Shown here one piece after another: positions 52,109 to 64,000 of a stretch of DNA of 64,000 bases; the first letter of the stretch is position 1, and every line of letters begins with the position of its first letter. Origin of the DNA: Nannobrachium achirus (lineage: Eukaryota; Chordata; Actinopteri; Myctophiformes; Myctophidae); the NCBI GenBank assembly GCA_963921795.1, contig OY997651.1, forward strand, positions 45,087,828-45,151,827. The letters are read 5' to 3'. Under the pieces are notes generated by a model, which saw nothing but the letters and a program-made list of their open reading frames with translations, was not told the origin of the DNA and made no database searches. The translations under genes were made by a program, and so were the position numbers.

Positions 52109-52522
52109 AGAGGAATGACAAAGAGAGAGAGAGAGAGAGGGGGGGGTGAGAGACATTGAGCATGCAGCTACAGGGAGGAGGTAGAGAATTAGAGGGGAGA
52201 AAAATGAGAAGGAGAGAAAGGAGTAAAATAAGGGGAAGGAGTCTGATAGAAAGAGAAGCTCCAGACGCGCGGGGAGGGGGGAAAAAAAGAAATAGGTCGC
52301 CGGTGAAATAAATAAGTGTGATATGTGTGCAGAGGAGTGAGACAGCTAGGGAGTGAGTGGAGAGATAATCAGAGCTGTCGGGTAGAGAGAAGTAAATGAG
52401 CAGAGTGAGTGAGAAGGACGAGAGAGACGGACGGACAAACGGAGGAGACAGACGGAGTGAGACGGACATGAGAGGACTGAGAAGAATGACAAGAAGAGGA
52501 GATAGCTCATTAAGCCATTTAT
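52109..52522. other. Purine-rich unassigned stretch
   Basis: GA-rich on the plus strand. The long minus-strand frame here is a composition artefact. Confidence 0.5.
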
Positions 52523-52992
52523 ATCGGGAACGCATTATTTTATACTTTAACTATTGAGAAAATAGCAGATATACAAGCTCACAGCGCGGCACCGAGTGCC
52601 GCGCTGCGAGCTTGTAGATCTGCTATTTTTGAAAAATCTTGAAAATGTGTGAATATTTCTTTTACCCGATTCTACAAAATGTCTTCTAAATCCTTCCAAG
52701 GTTTTATGGAAAAAGGCATGTTTCTATGTCGGTGGTTCTCAAAACATTTTCATGTCAAGGACCCCCAAAATGACTGAATGTATTTGGCCGCGGATCCCCC
52801 AACCCAGCTCAAAATATGTTGTCCCAGGGACCCCCCAGAAACAAATATTTGAGTTACAAATGTTTGCTTAAAAAAAAAAGATGTATTCAAAGATTTGCAA
52901 AATGTTCATGATTTTCTTTTAAATAGCAGATTTACAAGTTCGCTGCAAGCTTGTATATCTGCTATTTTTCAATAGCTAAAGTATTAAATTAT
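52523..52992. mobile_element. CAGGGGYGTC composite element, truncated at both ends
   Basis: Begins inside the family at ATATCGGGAACGCATTATT and ends after CAATAGCTAAAGTATTAAATT. It contains a full palindromic module at 52559-52630 and a short one at 52922-52966. No terminal CAGGGG sequences. Confidence 0.7.
52559..52630. repeat. AATAGCAGATC palindrome, GCGCGGCAC-tip form
   Basis: AAAATAGCAGATATACAAGC pairs with GCTTGTAGATCTGC around a GCGCGGCACCGAGTGCCGCGC tip. Almost perfect. Confidence 0.9.
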
Positions 52993-53322
52993 TCCCGCTC
53001 TTAACAGGTTAAGACAATCATTGTTCTCCTCTGGTTGTAATTAAGACATGGATTAATGAGAGCGAGCAACAACACTCACACAGACACACCTCGGCTAGCG
53101 GCAATTAAGCTGTTATCGTAGCGAGTCTTTTTTGGTTATGTTATGGTGTTTGTGTCGGGTTGTTTGTTGATGGTGTGGGTGGTAGCGGGGCGGTGTTTTA
53201 GGGCGTCACGCTCATTGACTTTGCATTTTTCTTTGTTTGTGTTTTGTTTTTGTCTTTGTATCCACACAACTCCCTGTATGTTCTCTTACCAGCATTCAGT
53301 AATTGTTCAGTGTGTTTGTGTG
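52993..53322. other. Unassigned stretch
   Basis: T-rich, no gene recognised. Confidence 0.3.
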
Positions 53323-53992
<670 letters not shown>

Positions 53993-54390
53993 GGCAGCAG
54001 GTGGTTGAAGGGGACCACAGGTGTTGGGAGCACATGGCGTGAGCGGAGGTTGATGCGTGCGTGTCAGATCGGCGATGATGCACGCTGGCTGGCGGAGTTG
54101 CCGCGGCTTGAGTCCGTTCCGACTCGCACTCACTCACTGTCACGCGCGTGTGCGCGCGCAGACACACGCACGCATACGCGTGCGCACACATGACACAGAC
54201 ACTCAAAATGGATGTCTATTGTATAATCATTCCACAAAGGAAGAAAATGGAGGTCGACTCTAGCGGATCAAATTATACAAACAGAAATTTGCTGACAGAC
54301 TTTCTGGATCCGAAAACTTTGTTGCAGATTATGAGATTCACCATAGGAAATTGCTTATTGCTTATTTATTAGTCTGTATGAGTTGTTTTG

Positions 54391-54433
<43 letters not shown>

Positions 54434-55072
54434 AGCGTGCGCACACATGCACGCACGTGTGCATTGGTGCGTGCGAGTGCGATTCCTCGGTGTCTCTGCT
54501 GACAACATGTTACCAAGCCTTGCACAGAAGGGGAGATTATATTCATCTCTTCACATGTATTACGGTGTCATCATATTACTGGCCAAGCGTGTCTTTGTGA
54601 AAGCTAGCATACATGGCGTTGTGTATTATCGGGAGCCCCCTTGACTAGCATTATGTATTCATGAGTCTCTGTAATTCAATTATATAGGGATAGGAGGCGC
54701 CGAGCACACGAACATGTCTAAGTCTTCATCTGGCACGCGTGAATTTTCCGCGTGGCGAAAACGCCGTGTCCATTAGCACATGGTCTGATGCATGCTGTCA
54801 TAATCTTGTGTGTGTGTGGGTGTGTGCGCACGCCAAGATGAAAGTTGTGCGAGCCTAATTTATATTCAATCACGCATGCGTGCTCACTCATTGGTTGATG
54901 TTGGGTGCAAATGTTGCCGTGTGCAAACACAAACAAGACATCGGGGAAGACAAGTTAGAGGAAAACAATCTGGTTACATTAACCCGAAGGCGGCAACACC
55001 AACCCAACCTCATTAACACCGGCGCCTCTACTTTGGGCAAATGTTAAACATGTTTAGTATTTTTTTTTTATG
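53993..55072. other. Unassigned stretch with (TC)n
   Basis: (TC)n of about 15 units at 54399-54430. No gene recognised. Confidence 0.35.
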
Positions 55073-55190
55073 AATGGTAAATGGTGCTTTTATATGGTGC
55101 ATTTATCCAAGGCGCTTTACAAAGTGCATTACATTCACCCGTTCACACACCACCAGCGAAGGAAACCATGCATGCGAGGCAAGCAGCGTT
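55073..55190 (-). mobile_element. Truncated SINE tail fragment
   Basis: AATGGTAAATGGTGC…GGCGCTTTACAAAGTGCATT resembles the 3' part of the SINE at 6898, diverged. Confidence 0.7.
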
Positions 55191-55311
55191 TCCCAAGCGG
55201 CCGCCCTAAATTATCTTACAAATAGCAACTAGCTAAAGTAGTCATTTCTGCTATTTGGTGTGCATATGTGCAACAAGGTATATGGGGCTTAAGTGGTTAA
55301 AGTGATTTCTT

Positions 55312-55603
55312 TGTCGCGGCATAGCTCAGGGGTAGAGAAACTGGTATTAGAGCACGAAGGGTATAAATCCCGAAGGGTTCCCAGTTCGAATCCGGGCTCC
55401 CCCTGAGTTAATGTCGAAGGGTCCTTGGGCAAGACTCTGAACCCCTAATTGCTCCCGGTGAGTAGGTTGGTGCCTTGCATGGCTTCCTCCGCCACCGGTG
55501 TATGAATGTGTGTGTGAATGGGTGAATGTAGTGCACAATCTATGTAAAGCGCTTTGGATTAAAAGCGCTATATAAATGCACCATTTACCATTTACCATTT
55601 TGT
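55312..55603 (+). mobile_element. tRNA-derived SINE, copy 2
   Basis: Head CGGCATAGCTCAGGGG (A box) and GTTCGAATCCGGG (B box), body, and tail AAAGCGCTATATAAATGC then repeated ATTTACC. Opposite in orientation to and nearly identical with 6898-7186. TTTGTC just before the head and TTTTGTC at the tail may be the target duplication. Confidence 0.9.
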
Positions 55604-56155
55604 CAAAACAAATAGCTCTATACGTTCAGATATGCGGAGTAATCGTTGCTATAGAGTGCTCAGTAGCAAGGCTCTTTAATGAACAGAAAATGTCATGTTC
55701 AGATCAGGATACCAATTTCACCCAATCAGGAGAGAGAACTCCACAGAGATCATTTAATCAGCGCCAGTCGCACAGCGTTCCAGTTCCTATTTTGTCTTTT
55801 TAGTTTTGTTTCATTACTTCCAATTTAACTCATTTATCCCGATAACTTCTCTTTGCTGATTCGATAACATCAGTATCCCGACCTGAACATTTATTTTCAC
55901 CGTTCACCTTTCCCTTTTTCTTTTTCCCTTTTCCCTCCTTTTTTTCTCCTACATCACATACACCACCTTTTAAACTTTTTGGTAGATGAAATCACCCCAA
56001 ACTTATGAGGTTACATTTCTGGTATTCTGCTGTTTTTTGAACCAGAAAATGGTACAGCAGTGGAGTCGTCTCTGAGCGCAGGAGGGCAATGAGGCTTTGC
56101 AACTTCGATCCGGAACACACTTCTCACAGCAACAACACCACCGCTGTGTCGAAAC
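55604..56155. other. Unassigned stretch
   Basis: T- and C-rich near 55900-55970. No gene recognised. Confidence 0.3.
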
Positions 56156-56634
56156 CAGTGTTGATTGCGTTCACTAAAACTATGACGAAAAATTGTCATC
56201 GATTACCCTTTTTCACTGACAAAAATAAGAACTAACTAAGCTATGACGACTAAAACTAAGACTATATTTACATTTTGTCAACAAATAAAAACTAGACTTA
56301 AATTGTCAGGGAGGAGTCTAGTGGAGAAGAGATCAATAAAGTAATTTTATGTTTGGTTGTTGTGCTCGGGTGTTGCGCTCTTAAAATAGCAGATCTACAA
56401 GCTTGTCACTATTTTTCAGCATGCACCCAAGTGTGAATTCAAGCATTTCGAGTCTTTAGGATGCCATCAATGCCCACCAAAATACTTTTTTTTTTGGTAT
56501 CCTCAATCAAATGTAGATTTAGTCTTTGGAACAAAACTTTTCAAGCGACTAAAATGTGACTAAAACTAAATGAAATTGTTTTCAAAAGACTACGATTAAA
56601 ACTAAATAATACATTCCTGTCAAAATCAACACTG
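56156..56634. mobile_element. CAGTGTTGATTT-family element
   Basis: CAGTGTTGATTGCG and GTCAAAATCAACACTG are inverted ends. The interior is ACTAAAACTA-rich. A minimal palindrome (AAAATAGCAGATCTACAAGC directly followed by TTGTCACTATTTTTC) is at 56384-56417. No matching 8-bp flanks. Confidence 0.75.
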
Positions 56635-56907
56635 CTCCCCAGAGCAACACTGTCTGCTCTCCATCCCAAGCCCAATGCCAGGCTGAAGTTTGATCCGTGT
56701 GAAACTGACAGCTATACAGAGACAAATCAATACTTTGTCAGCCAGACGGACAAGGTAAATCTAAGTGCAACGTTCGAGCTATCCAGTTCTATTGTTGTGT
56801 GCTATAGCATCGATATTCTTTTTTTTTTAGGATTCTCCTTGTAAGAAGCATGGAAGCTATAAGCTGCCAAACTCCTGGATGCACATTTCCTATACTGTAG
56901 GCTCTGT
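56635..56907. other. Unassigned stretch
   Basis: Nothing recognisable. Confidence 0.3.
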
Positions 56908-57218
56908 GTGGTTTAGTTTAGTTTAGTTTATTAGCACATCATATAAAACATGTAACATTATATACATGGGAACAAAATACAGTGCGAGGAAAGGAAGAAG
57001 CCATCAGGCTTATTTGGAATCCTTCCCTTATTGGAAGAGTTAATAAAATTACAGCTTTAAAAGTTCAATAACAATACAGTAGAAAACCACAAAAGGGGCA
57101 GCTGTGCAATGAAGAGATAATAACACAGAAACTGCACAAAAGAACAAAAGACTAGAGAAAAAGAAGAAAAAAAAACATAAAGAAAACACATCAGTAAACT
57201 AAATCATGTTGACTACAG

Positions 57219-57980
57219 TTAGGACGAAATAAGATATAGCTTTAGATGTTTTTTGAATACTGGCAAGGATATTGCTAACTTCAGTGAAGCATCTAGACAG
57301 TTCCACAAATGAGGGCCTCTAAATTTGATAAATGATTGATGTTTTGAAGTACGACAAAGAGGTAAATCAAAATCATCCCTTTGCCTTGTGGGGTAGGAGT
57401 GAATGTCAGAAGTTAACTGAAAAAAATTATGAAAAGAAAATGGAATGTCTTGTTTGCATTTTTTAAATTTAAACATAAACAAACAGGTTTGTAGAATATT
57501 TACTTTGTCAATAGGCAATAATGAATATTTAATGAAGAGAGGAGCAGATGGCTCATATCTATTTGACTGAGAAATCATTCTCACAAACCTTTTTTGAATG
57601 ATCAGAATTTGTGTTAAAAATGATGGACATGTTGCAGCCCAAACAATATTACAGTAACTAATATGTGGGAAAATTAAGCTATAATAAAGCGTTAAATGGG
57701 ACGAAGGAAGAACAAATGGACAGATTTTTCTCAATATACCAAGCATCTTCATCGACTTCTTGCATACAGTATCAATCTGTTGTTTCCAGTTTAAATTTTC
57801 ATCTATAATGACACCCAAGAATTTTGTATATGGAACCTGGCAAATTTCTGAGCCATTGATTAAGATTCTAGATTTTTCATGGGGGAATATTTTGTTTATG
57901 TTGCTAAAAATCATGAAGTTGCATTTTTTGATATTAAGAGTAAGCTTGTTCAACTGAAACCATTTGTACACATCCAACAA
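57219..57980 (-). pseudogene. LINE ORF2 C-terminal segment
   Basis: 253 codons in the second frame, from just after the YxDD region to the stop. Typical post-RT region with SYCNIVWAATCPSFL and PTRQRDDFDLP. Joined to the upstream frame by a one- or two-base shift near 57985. Confidence 0.8.
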
Positions 57981-58440
57981 TTCATCATTAACATGTTTAA
58001 ATCACTGTGTGAGGCAATGAGATTAGTATCGTCTGCAAATAAAATAGGAAGAAACAATTTGCAATTCATGGCTAAGTCATTAATATAAATCAAAAACAAT
58101 AAAGGACCAAGTATGGAGCCCTGAGGAACCCCGACTAAGATTTTCAACTTCTCAGATAAACAACCATTTATGGACACATATTGTTCCCTGTCAACTAGAT
58201 AGTTAGAAAACCACTTAAGAGCAACATCCTGAACTCCATATCTATTAAGTTTAGAAACAAGAATTTTATGATTTACAGTATCGAAAGCTTTAGTTAAATC
58301 CAAGAAAACACCAAGAACAAATTTCTCATCATCCAGAGCTGAAGAGATATTGTTGACAAGCTGTAACAGAGCCAGTTCAGTTGAGTATTTTTTGCGAAAA
58401 CCATATTGATGGCAATAGAGGATGTTGTTCTTAAGTTTAC
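57981..58440 (-). pseudogene. LINE ORF2 reverse transcriptase segment
   Basis: Contains RT motifs from YGFRKKYSTELALLQLV to LFADDTNLI. The frame then runs out of register and stops at 57950. The upstream part of ORF2, including the endonuclease, is absent. Confidence 0.8.
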
Positions 58441-58700
58441 AGTTTATTTTACAGTTTAGGCATTTAGCAGAAGCTTTTAATCCAAAGCGACTTACAATAA
58501 GCAGATAATACATCACTATAATAAGCAAGATAATATGTCAGAACATCAACAACAATATAATAAATGCATAGGAATATCAATCTAGAAAAAAACAATAATA
58601 TAGGTAGACCATGCACCTGATCAGTAAAAAAAAAAAATCTAAAACCTAAAAATGCTATCTTCATGTATGGTCATTGAGGTCATTGAGCATAGGCAAGTGC
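58441..58700. repeat. TTTAGCAGAAGCTTTTAATCC dispersed repeat
   Basis: Second copy of the repeat at 9465-9690, same order of blocks through GTATGGTCATTGAG, where the last part is duplicated (GGTCATTGAGGTCATTGAG). Confidence 0.75.
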
Positions 58701-58729
58701 TATTTTAAGTGCTATGTGCTAAAGGGGAG

Positions 58730-59100
58730 TCTGAAGATGTTGAGTCTTCAGGCCACGGCAGAAGCTAGGGAGCGAGTCTGCCGTTCAAAGTGCCACATGG
58801 CGAGTTTATTGCACAGTTTGGGGGCCAGGAGGGCAAATAGTCTAGGACGAGTGGATCGTTGTCCTGGGGTTTTTAGCGAGGGTTCGGTCAGCCTTCCCTT
58901 TGTCAGCAGATCCGAGTGAACGGGTGGGGTTGTAGGGTTCTATCAAGCATTTAAGGCTGCTTTGAAGGCCAGCATCAGTGTTTTGTACTTTCTGCGGGCT
59001 GCAACCGGGAGCCTGTGGAGGGAGCAGAGAAAGGGGGGGAGACGTGAGAATTTGGGCTGGTTGAAGACAAATCGTGCTGCGACATTTTGGATCAATTAGA
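58730..59100 (-). mobile_element. LINE C-terminal fragment, antisense arm of an inverted pair
   Basis: The reverse complement contains AAACTGTGCAATAAACTCGCC and AACCCTCGCTAAAAACCCCAGG, matching the plus-strand fragment 59128-59345. The two lie head to head. Confidence 0.6.
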
Positions 59101-59420
59101 GAGGCTTAAGTGCACATGCTGGGACCCCCTACAACCCCACCTGTTCACTCAGATCAGCCAACACAGGGAGGCTGACAGAACCCTCACTAAAAACCCCAGG
59201 ACAAAAATACAATCATCCTAGACAATTCGCCCTCCTGGCCCCCAAACTGTGGAATAAACTCCCTGTCACACTTAGAACAACAGACTCACTCCCTATAGCT
59301 TCCACCTTGGACTGAAGACTCACCTCTTCAGACTCCACCTAAACCCACTGCACTCCCCTTCCCTCGATGACCACACATGAAGCTAGATAGCATTTTTTTT
59401 TAGGTTTTAGAAGTTTTATT
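59100..59420 (+). mobile_element. LINE C-terminal fragment, sense arm of an inverted pair
   Basis: The degraded translation around CCCAAACTGTGGAATAAACTCCC (…PKLWNKLP…) and AAGACTCACCTCTTCAGACTCC (…KTHLFRL…) resembles the C-terminal end of L2-like ORF2 proteins. Inverted relative to 58730-58945. Confidence 0.55.
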
Positions 59421-60525
59421 ACTGATTAGGGTGTCTAGGTCTACCTATGTTATTATTATTTTGTCTACATTGATATGCCTATGCATTTGTTGTATTGTTG
59501 TTGGTCTTCGCCGTGGTCTTTGCTGTGGCCTGAAGACTCATCTTTTCAGACTCCACCTAAACCCATGGCACTACTGAAACACTCAATGAAGGGGGGGAAC
59601 CTAAAAACGGAGTACAGTAGCCTAACAGTACTGCACGTCAACACTCCATGCAGACTGAGTCATGAGGGTTGAATCACCCATAATATAAACCTATATCCTT
59701 CTCAAGTTATATTATGCGCAATCATTCCAGGAACTAGAGATCTTGAAGTTGAACCACTTATTTTTCTTCCTGAAAGGCAGCAATTGCAGTGGTAAAAGGG
59801 TGCAATCAGTCCACGTTGCCGCATTGTCCTTCCGTCCGTTTCCTCCTGTCCACTCCTCCCATCTGATTTCCTTAGGGGTTCAATTATCTTCCTTTCCCGT
59901 TCTCATAGCAAAGCTCCGTGTTCTCCAGCCTGTCCAGGGCAGGAATTTCATGGAGTTTGGCCTTGTGCCCCTCCGAAAAATGGCATGCCCTGAGGCCACA
60001 GTGGCCTTAATGCCCCAGCTGACTGTACCACTTTATCCTCCGTCTCATTCTTGTCAATATGTAGACAGTAGACACCCCTAGTAGAACCAAATGGACCCAC
60101 AAGGGTCCATTTGGTTCCATTTGAACACTCTCAGAGTTACAGACCTGTCATGGTCATTCTCTTTATCTGTTTCTGGTAATATCGTCCACTCATTTTGTAT
60201 GTCAGTGGGATTTTCTTTTTAATTTTGTTTAAAAATGTCCACCACAAGCCAACATTGCGACGAACCCTGGATGGAAGTATACTGTACTCAGGCAGGGTGA
60301 GTTCCTATTGATGTGGACAGAGAATACGAGTGTTAATTTAACTCTGAAGGTTGTCTGTGTTTTACACCCTGGCTGAGTTAAATCAGCGCTCTCGGGTGGT
60401 CCATATCTCAGAGTTTAAATTAGCACTGTGGATTCTGCGGTGTACTGTAAGCAGGGAGAATAAATCTGCTTGAGGTGTGGAGGGGGAGGTCAGGTTTACA
60501 GGAGGTGTGTGGTGTGGACGCACAC
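59421..60525. other. Unassigned stretch with small repeat fragments
   Basis: GACTCATCTTTTCAGACTCC at about 59525 repeats the LINE C-terminal phrase. ACCAAATGGACCC…GGGTCCATTTGG at 60085-60117 is the core hairpin of the GTGGTTTTCAACC family. No gene recognised. Confidence 0.4.
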
Positions 60526-60526
60526 G

Positions 60527-60578
<52 letters not shown>
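60526..60578. repeat. (CA)n microsatellite
   Basis: About 25 CA units, followed by (CT)n at 60592-60614. Confidence 0.95.
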
Positions 60579-60580
<2 letters not shown>

Positions 60581-60747
60581 CTCTCCTCAGCGCTCTCTCT
60601 CTCTCTCTCTCTCTGTCTCATTCAGTAAGCAGCTTTCCCCCCAGAGGTGCTAAACAAGGACAGCGGTTAGCCGTCACGCAAGGTAAATAGAGCGCGACAA
60701 TTCCTGTAAATAACCAAGAAGCAGGCCTCATAAATCCACACACCTAC

Positions 60748-60791
<44 letters not shown>

Positions 60792-60853
60792 CACACACAC
60801 ACACGCGCGCGCGTGCGTGCGCACGTACACACATGCACACACACGCACACATG
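60748..60853. repeat. (CA)n/(CG)n microsatellite
   Basis: Two (CA)n blocks with an ACGCGCGCGCGTGCGTGC interruption. Confidence 0.9.
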
Positions 60854-61100
60854 CACGTACACAAGCGTGCACAGGCTATACAGTATTCACACACAAGCAG
60901 CACAGGTTGTTTGTGGGAAGTCGCCTATCTGAGTTTGTCTGAATGTGTGTGCGTGAGTGTGTCATACAGGCCACATTTTGGGGACTAATAATGATAATAA
61001 ATGTCATCCCATTTTTAGTCGTTTTGCTATTGTTGTTGGGTATTTGTCACTGTACATTTGTACATACTTTGTCCTCTACATTTACCCACCCTAACTGCTA

Positions 61101-61608
61101 TTAACTCTTTTTGCGCCGATCCCGTACTAGTTCGGCTTTATTTCAGCCTTTTTATCGTCCGGGGTGCGGATCCCGAACTAGTTAGGCTTTGTATATAAAA
61201 TTATTTAAACACCCAGAGGCCTTACCGAAGCACCGGGCCAAATTTTCGAGCCGGCCGCCGGCCGCGATTTGTTTACATCGGCCCGCGAGAGCGTCACACC
61301 GCCGACATTTGCCGTCCACTCCAATGCAATCCAGGATCTTCAGAGCTCATTTTCTCTGTTCTATGCCTTTCTATGAGGGGCACAAGGTTTAATCACGGCT
61401 AAATCGCAGAAAATTGGGCTTCTAAAATGAGTGATAGCCAATAGCTAACTTCAAGCTAACTTCATGCTGTTCCTGTTCATGACACAAAGGAAAGTGTTCA
61501 GGCGCGTCATGGCTACGCACGGCTTGTGCATATACAGCGTATGTCTATGGTGGATTCTCTGGCCACTGGGCGCCCTCTAGTGGAGATTCCGGGCACTGGA
61601 TGAGTTAA
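61101..61608. mobile_element. TTAA-flanked element with ACTC/GAGT ends
   Basis: TTAACTCTTTTTGCGCCGATCC on the left and GGGCACTGGATGAGTTAA on the right, with CCCGAACTAGTTAGGC inside. It is a sister of 7385-8071. No coding. Confidence 0.75.
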
Positions 61609-61864
61609 TGCAGCACCCGTACCATAAAACAATTCATTTGGGCAGGCACGTGAAACTGAACAAAAGTGAAGTCTCAATTCGGATTTCATAATCATCATGG
61701 TTATAGAGATGTGTAGGTGCGTGTGTGCGTGCACGAATGCATGGCAGGCAGAAAAGCAGGTGACAGTGTAGGGGTTGTCTGCATGCCAGCGGAAATGACA
61801 GTCATCTAGTGAGATGTGACCTCTCTCTCCCCTCTACGTTCTATACACTCCCAGTGTCTCTCTA

Positions 61865-61903
<39 letters not shown>

Positions 61904-62040
61904 TGTGAGCATGTAGATCTGCTATTTTCAAACATTTTGTACTTTTGTAAGTAAACAATCTCTACTTTTTTTCCACCACTGGCACTCGCTTCCCCATGGC
62001 AGACCTCTCCTCTCCTCTCCTCTTCCCTCCATCTGTCCCT
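61609..62040. other. Unassigned stretch with (TC)n and a palindrome half-arm
   Basis: GTTGTGAGCATGTAGATCTGC + TATTTTC at 61903-61930 is a lone right arm, directly after a (TC)n at 61868-61898 and followed by TAC-repeat remnants ending TTTCCACCACTG at about 61982. Confidence 0.55.
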
Positions 62041-62047
62041 TCCTGTG

Positions 62048-62048
<1 letters not shown>

Positions 62049-62126
<78 letters not shown>
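62049..62126. repeat. (TC)n microsatellite
   Basis: About 38 TC units. Confidence 0.95.
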
Positions 62127-62128
<2 letters not shown>

Positions 62129-62647
62129 TCCCACCCACGTGGCTCTCTTACAGCAGCCATATGTGATGCCAGTCAGGGATGGCATCCTTCCAGTGACCTG
62201 ACCAAGGTGGGCCGTGCCAGTTGACACAGAAACGAGACCCCGGGCCTTTACCGAAAGCACTGCAAACAGCTAGTCGCCCAGATTAGGATATACAGGCCAC
62301 AGCCTTGCACACATACAGTACGACAAAGGACATAGTGTCATACACAGATACAATACCGTACACAGAGATACAGGACACAGAGCAACGATGACATTTTCTT
62401 AACTTTGACACATTTAGCTGGCTCTGCCACCCGACACAGTGGAAAAGCACCTTTCCATAGAATTTGCATTGAAGTAAGAAGAGCCAATTGTGGCCCATAG
62501 GTATCTCCTGTTTCTTTAGCGTGAGGCGTTTGAAGTAGTACAACCCCAGGACATAGTATGTCGCAGGGACTTACAGTACCCCCAATCAAACCTTTGATGC
62601 TGAGTGCCAAGCAGAGAAGCATTGGGTCCCATTTTATAGACTTTTGA
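62127..62647. other. Unassigned stretch
   Basis: No repeat or gene recognised. Confidence 0.3.
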
Positions 62648-62697
62648 TTGAATGAATGAATGAATGAATGAATGAATGAATGAATGAATGAATGAAT
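62648..62697. repeat. (GAAT)n microsatellite
   Basis: About 12 GAAT units followed by ACTTCATTAGTCAGAAATG, possibly a LINE tail. Confidence 0.95.
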
Positions 62698-62763
62698 ACT
62701 TCATTAGTCAGAAATGTAAACAGCACAAGGTACTTAGCCGATCCCGCGAATACTCGTGAAATA

Positions 62764-63176
62764 TTAAAAGGTATCTAGAGTGCCGATCACGCGATGTCGC
62801 GGGCTATTTACTGTATATACAGTAAAGCTGGCAATGGCTACGTACCTTCTGTTGAAAAGTGCTGGCACGGGTGGAATCGCCGAATCATCATCATCGCGCA
62901 TCCACGTGTACACAATAGTGATCCCATAACATGGAATCCAACAGTCTTTCTCATCTTTAATGTCCATTTTCTCCAAAAAACACTTTTGATGCCAAGGATG
63001 GCATTGGTTTACATTTCGACCACAAGTACTTCCGGGTGAATCTCCGTCAAGTAGGAATTTGTTTAGTTAGCTCGATCTACTTCCGGCCTTCAAAATAAGA
63101 GACTGGCCGCGAACGGAGCAGGCGTCCGGCACACTGGACATTTAACCCTTTCATGTCTGGGCATTAAATGAGTTAA
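62764..63176. mobile_element. Possible TTAA element related to 61101
   Basis: The right end GGGCATTAAATGAGTTAA matches the family. The left boundary is uncertain (TTAA at 62764). GCCGATCACGCGATGTCGCGGG near the left end recalls the CGATCCCG motif of the sister copies. Confidence 0.45.
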
Positions 63177-63194
63177 GGCAAAAATCTAATCTTC

Positions 63195-63255
63195 ACTTTG
63201 GTATAAACTCCCACTCTTAGAGCGGACACTCTAACCACAAGGCCATTGAGCTGAA
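63195..63255 (-). mobile_element. tRNA-like SINE head remnant
   Basis: On the minus strand ATGGCCTTGTGGTTAGAG followed by TGTCCGCTCTAAGAG resembles the tRNA head of a common fish SINE. The B box and body are missing. Confidence 0.4.
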
Positions 63256-64000
63256 CTTTGCATCGAGCCTCACTGCATTCTCACAACGTGGCAACGAAAC
63301 AATGCTGCTGCCGTGAATTCAGCATAAGCGTTGCGCGTGAGAGAGAGTTTATTATGCAGAATTCGTTCCATTTGCAATTAGCAATAAATAGACCCCCTGG
63401 AACCACTGCTTTGAGAACCACTGCCCTACATTACTCGTCCACGTGTGCATGTCGGCAAAAAAGGACGGTAACACAAAACCGATGAGGTGCGCCTGTGGCG
63501 CGAGCGCGTTGTGTGGGCCACACAACGCCAATGACGGCCCTCCTCCCCTACCCTCCTCCCCTCCCCTCCTCCCCTCCTCCCCTCCCTCCCGCTACCTCGT
63601 GATTCATCACTGCAGTGAGTCAGGGCGATGCGACAGGTTGCCACAGAGACACAGCCAGAGGCGGGAACACCTACGGGCACAGCAGCGCCAGTGTTTATCA
63701 CCTGCCACAAGGGTCTTTTTTTGGGTCACACCTGGCACACACACACACATGTTAGAGCGCTTCTTGGATGTGTTGTTGGATGCACTAGCTAGAGGAGGAG
63801 AGAGAGAGAAGGAATGAGAAAAATAACCAGCGAGTCAATTCACTCAATAACCCCCTAAACTCGATCGTTACCGCAGGTCTCTCGACTCTCCGAAGCACTT
63901 AAACCCCACCCAGCCCGTGGCCGTAGAATGACCTCAATTTGATAGCGAAGTCTGGGCCGAAAGAGACGTCCTGTCCTCGCTTGCCCCCGAAAATTCGCCC
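63256..64000. other. Unassigned stretch
   Basis: A CCTCCCCTCCTCCCC-type pyrimidine tract lies at 63540-63590. GAACCACTGCTTTGAGAACCACTG near 63400 is a hAT-end fragment. No gene recognised. Confidence 0.35.

Larger units (their letters stand above)
56908..58440 (-). mobile_element. 5'-truncated LINE (CR1/L2/Jockey-like)
   Basis: The minus strand encodes the 3' half of a LINE ORF2. From 58440 on it shows FLDLTKAFDTVNHKIL (RT motif A), GVPQGSILGPLLFLIYIND and FADDT (catalytic). After a frameshift near 57985 the second frame (57980-57219) continues with WFQLNKLTLN, KFLGVIIDENLNW, SYCNIVWA and a C-terminus ending in VFKKHLKLYL. The 3' UTR reaches a (CTAAA)n-type tail at 56908-56930. The 5' end abuts the TTTAGCAGACGC repeat. 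With one frameshift and no endonuclease part it is inactive. The clade is inferred from motif style only. Confidence 0.85.

Noticed and set aside
52092-52535. 147-codon minus-strand frame rich in Leu, Ser and Pro
   Set aside because: Comes from a purine-rich tract; no motif or context supports a gene.
55312-55410. Functional tRNA gene
   Set aside because: A and B boxes are present but there is no matching acceptor stem, and the sequence continues as a SINE body and tail with sister copies.

Overview
The window looks like repeat-rich, non-coding-dominated nuclear DNA of a teleost fish. The evidence is dense (CA)n, (TC)n and (GATA)n microsatellites, tRNA-derived SINEs with an AAGCGCT-type tail, L2/CR1-like LINE fragments, many short non-autonomous DNA transposons, and a DIRS-type retrotransposon of the kind common in fish. 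No operons, rRNA genes, functional tRNA genes or CRISPR arrays are visible. No multi-exon host gene could be supported. A 200-base run of N at 14528-14727 is an assembly gap.

Only three stretches carry convincing protein-coding information. (1) 30379-31426 (+) is an intronless KLHDC3-like kelch-repeat sequence broken by one frameshift, best read as a retrocopy or pseudogene, or as a base error in the assembly. (2) 32681-39025 is an essentially complete DIRS-group tyrosine-recombinase retrotransposon on the minus strand. It has gag, reverse transcriptase/RNase H/methyltransferase-like and tyrosine recombinase reading frames, 84-bp inverted terminal repeats, and an internal complementary region that reproduces the circle junction base for base. 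(3) 56908-58440 (-) is a 5'-truncated, frameshifted LINE.

The rest is a nested mosaic of short elements. At least eleven copies of a hAT-like repeat made of TACTTTTACTT-like sequence (called the TAC repeat here) act as landing sites for SINEs, a LINE, other hAT elements and TTAA-targeting piggyBac-like elements. Several insertions can be bounded exactly by perfect or near-perfect 8-bp duplications, or by TTAA sites whose flanks rejoin into an uninterrupted TAC repeat. Further families are elements ending CAGGGGYGTC, elements beginning AGTGGTTCTCAACC, miniature elements with ATATCGTCGTTGTCGGG ends, and elements ending CAGTGTTGATTT.

The most striking unexplained pattern is a palindromic module whose stem begins close to AATAGCAGATCTACAAGC. 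It sits inside at least four, probably five, otherwise unrelated element families across the window. Its tips differ between families but stay complementary, so both arms have changed together. Other points of interest are a 1.7-kb TTAA element carrying 14 exact CCATATATGG (CArG-box) sites, mostly in a 37-bp tandem array; the reading-frame layout of the DIRS element, where gag and the RT frame are separated by a single TAG; and a duplicated ~350-bp segment on either side of the assembly gap.
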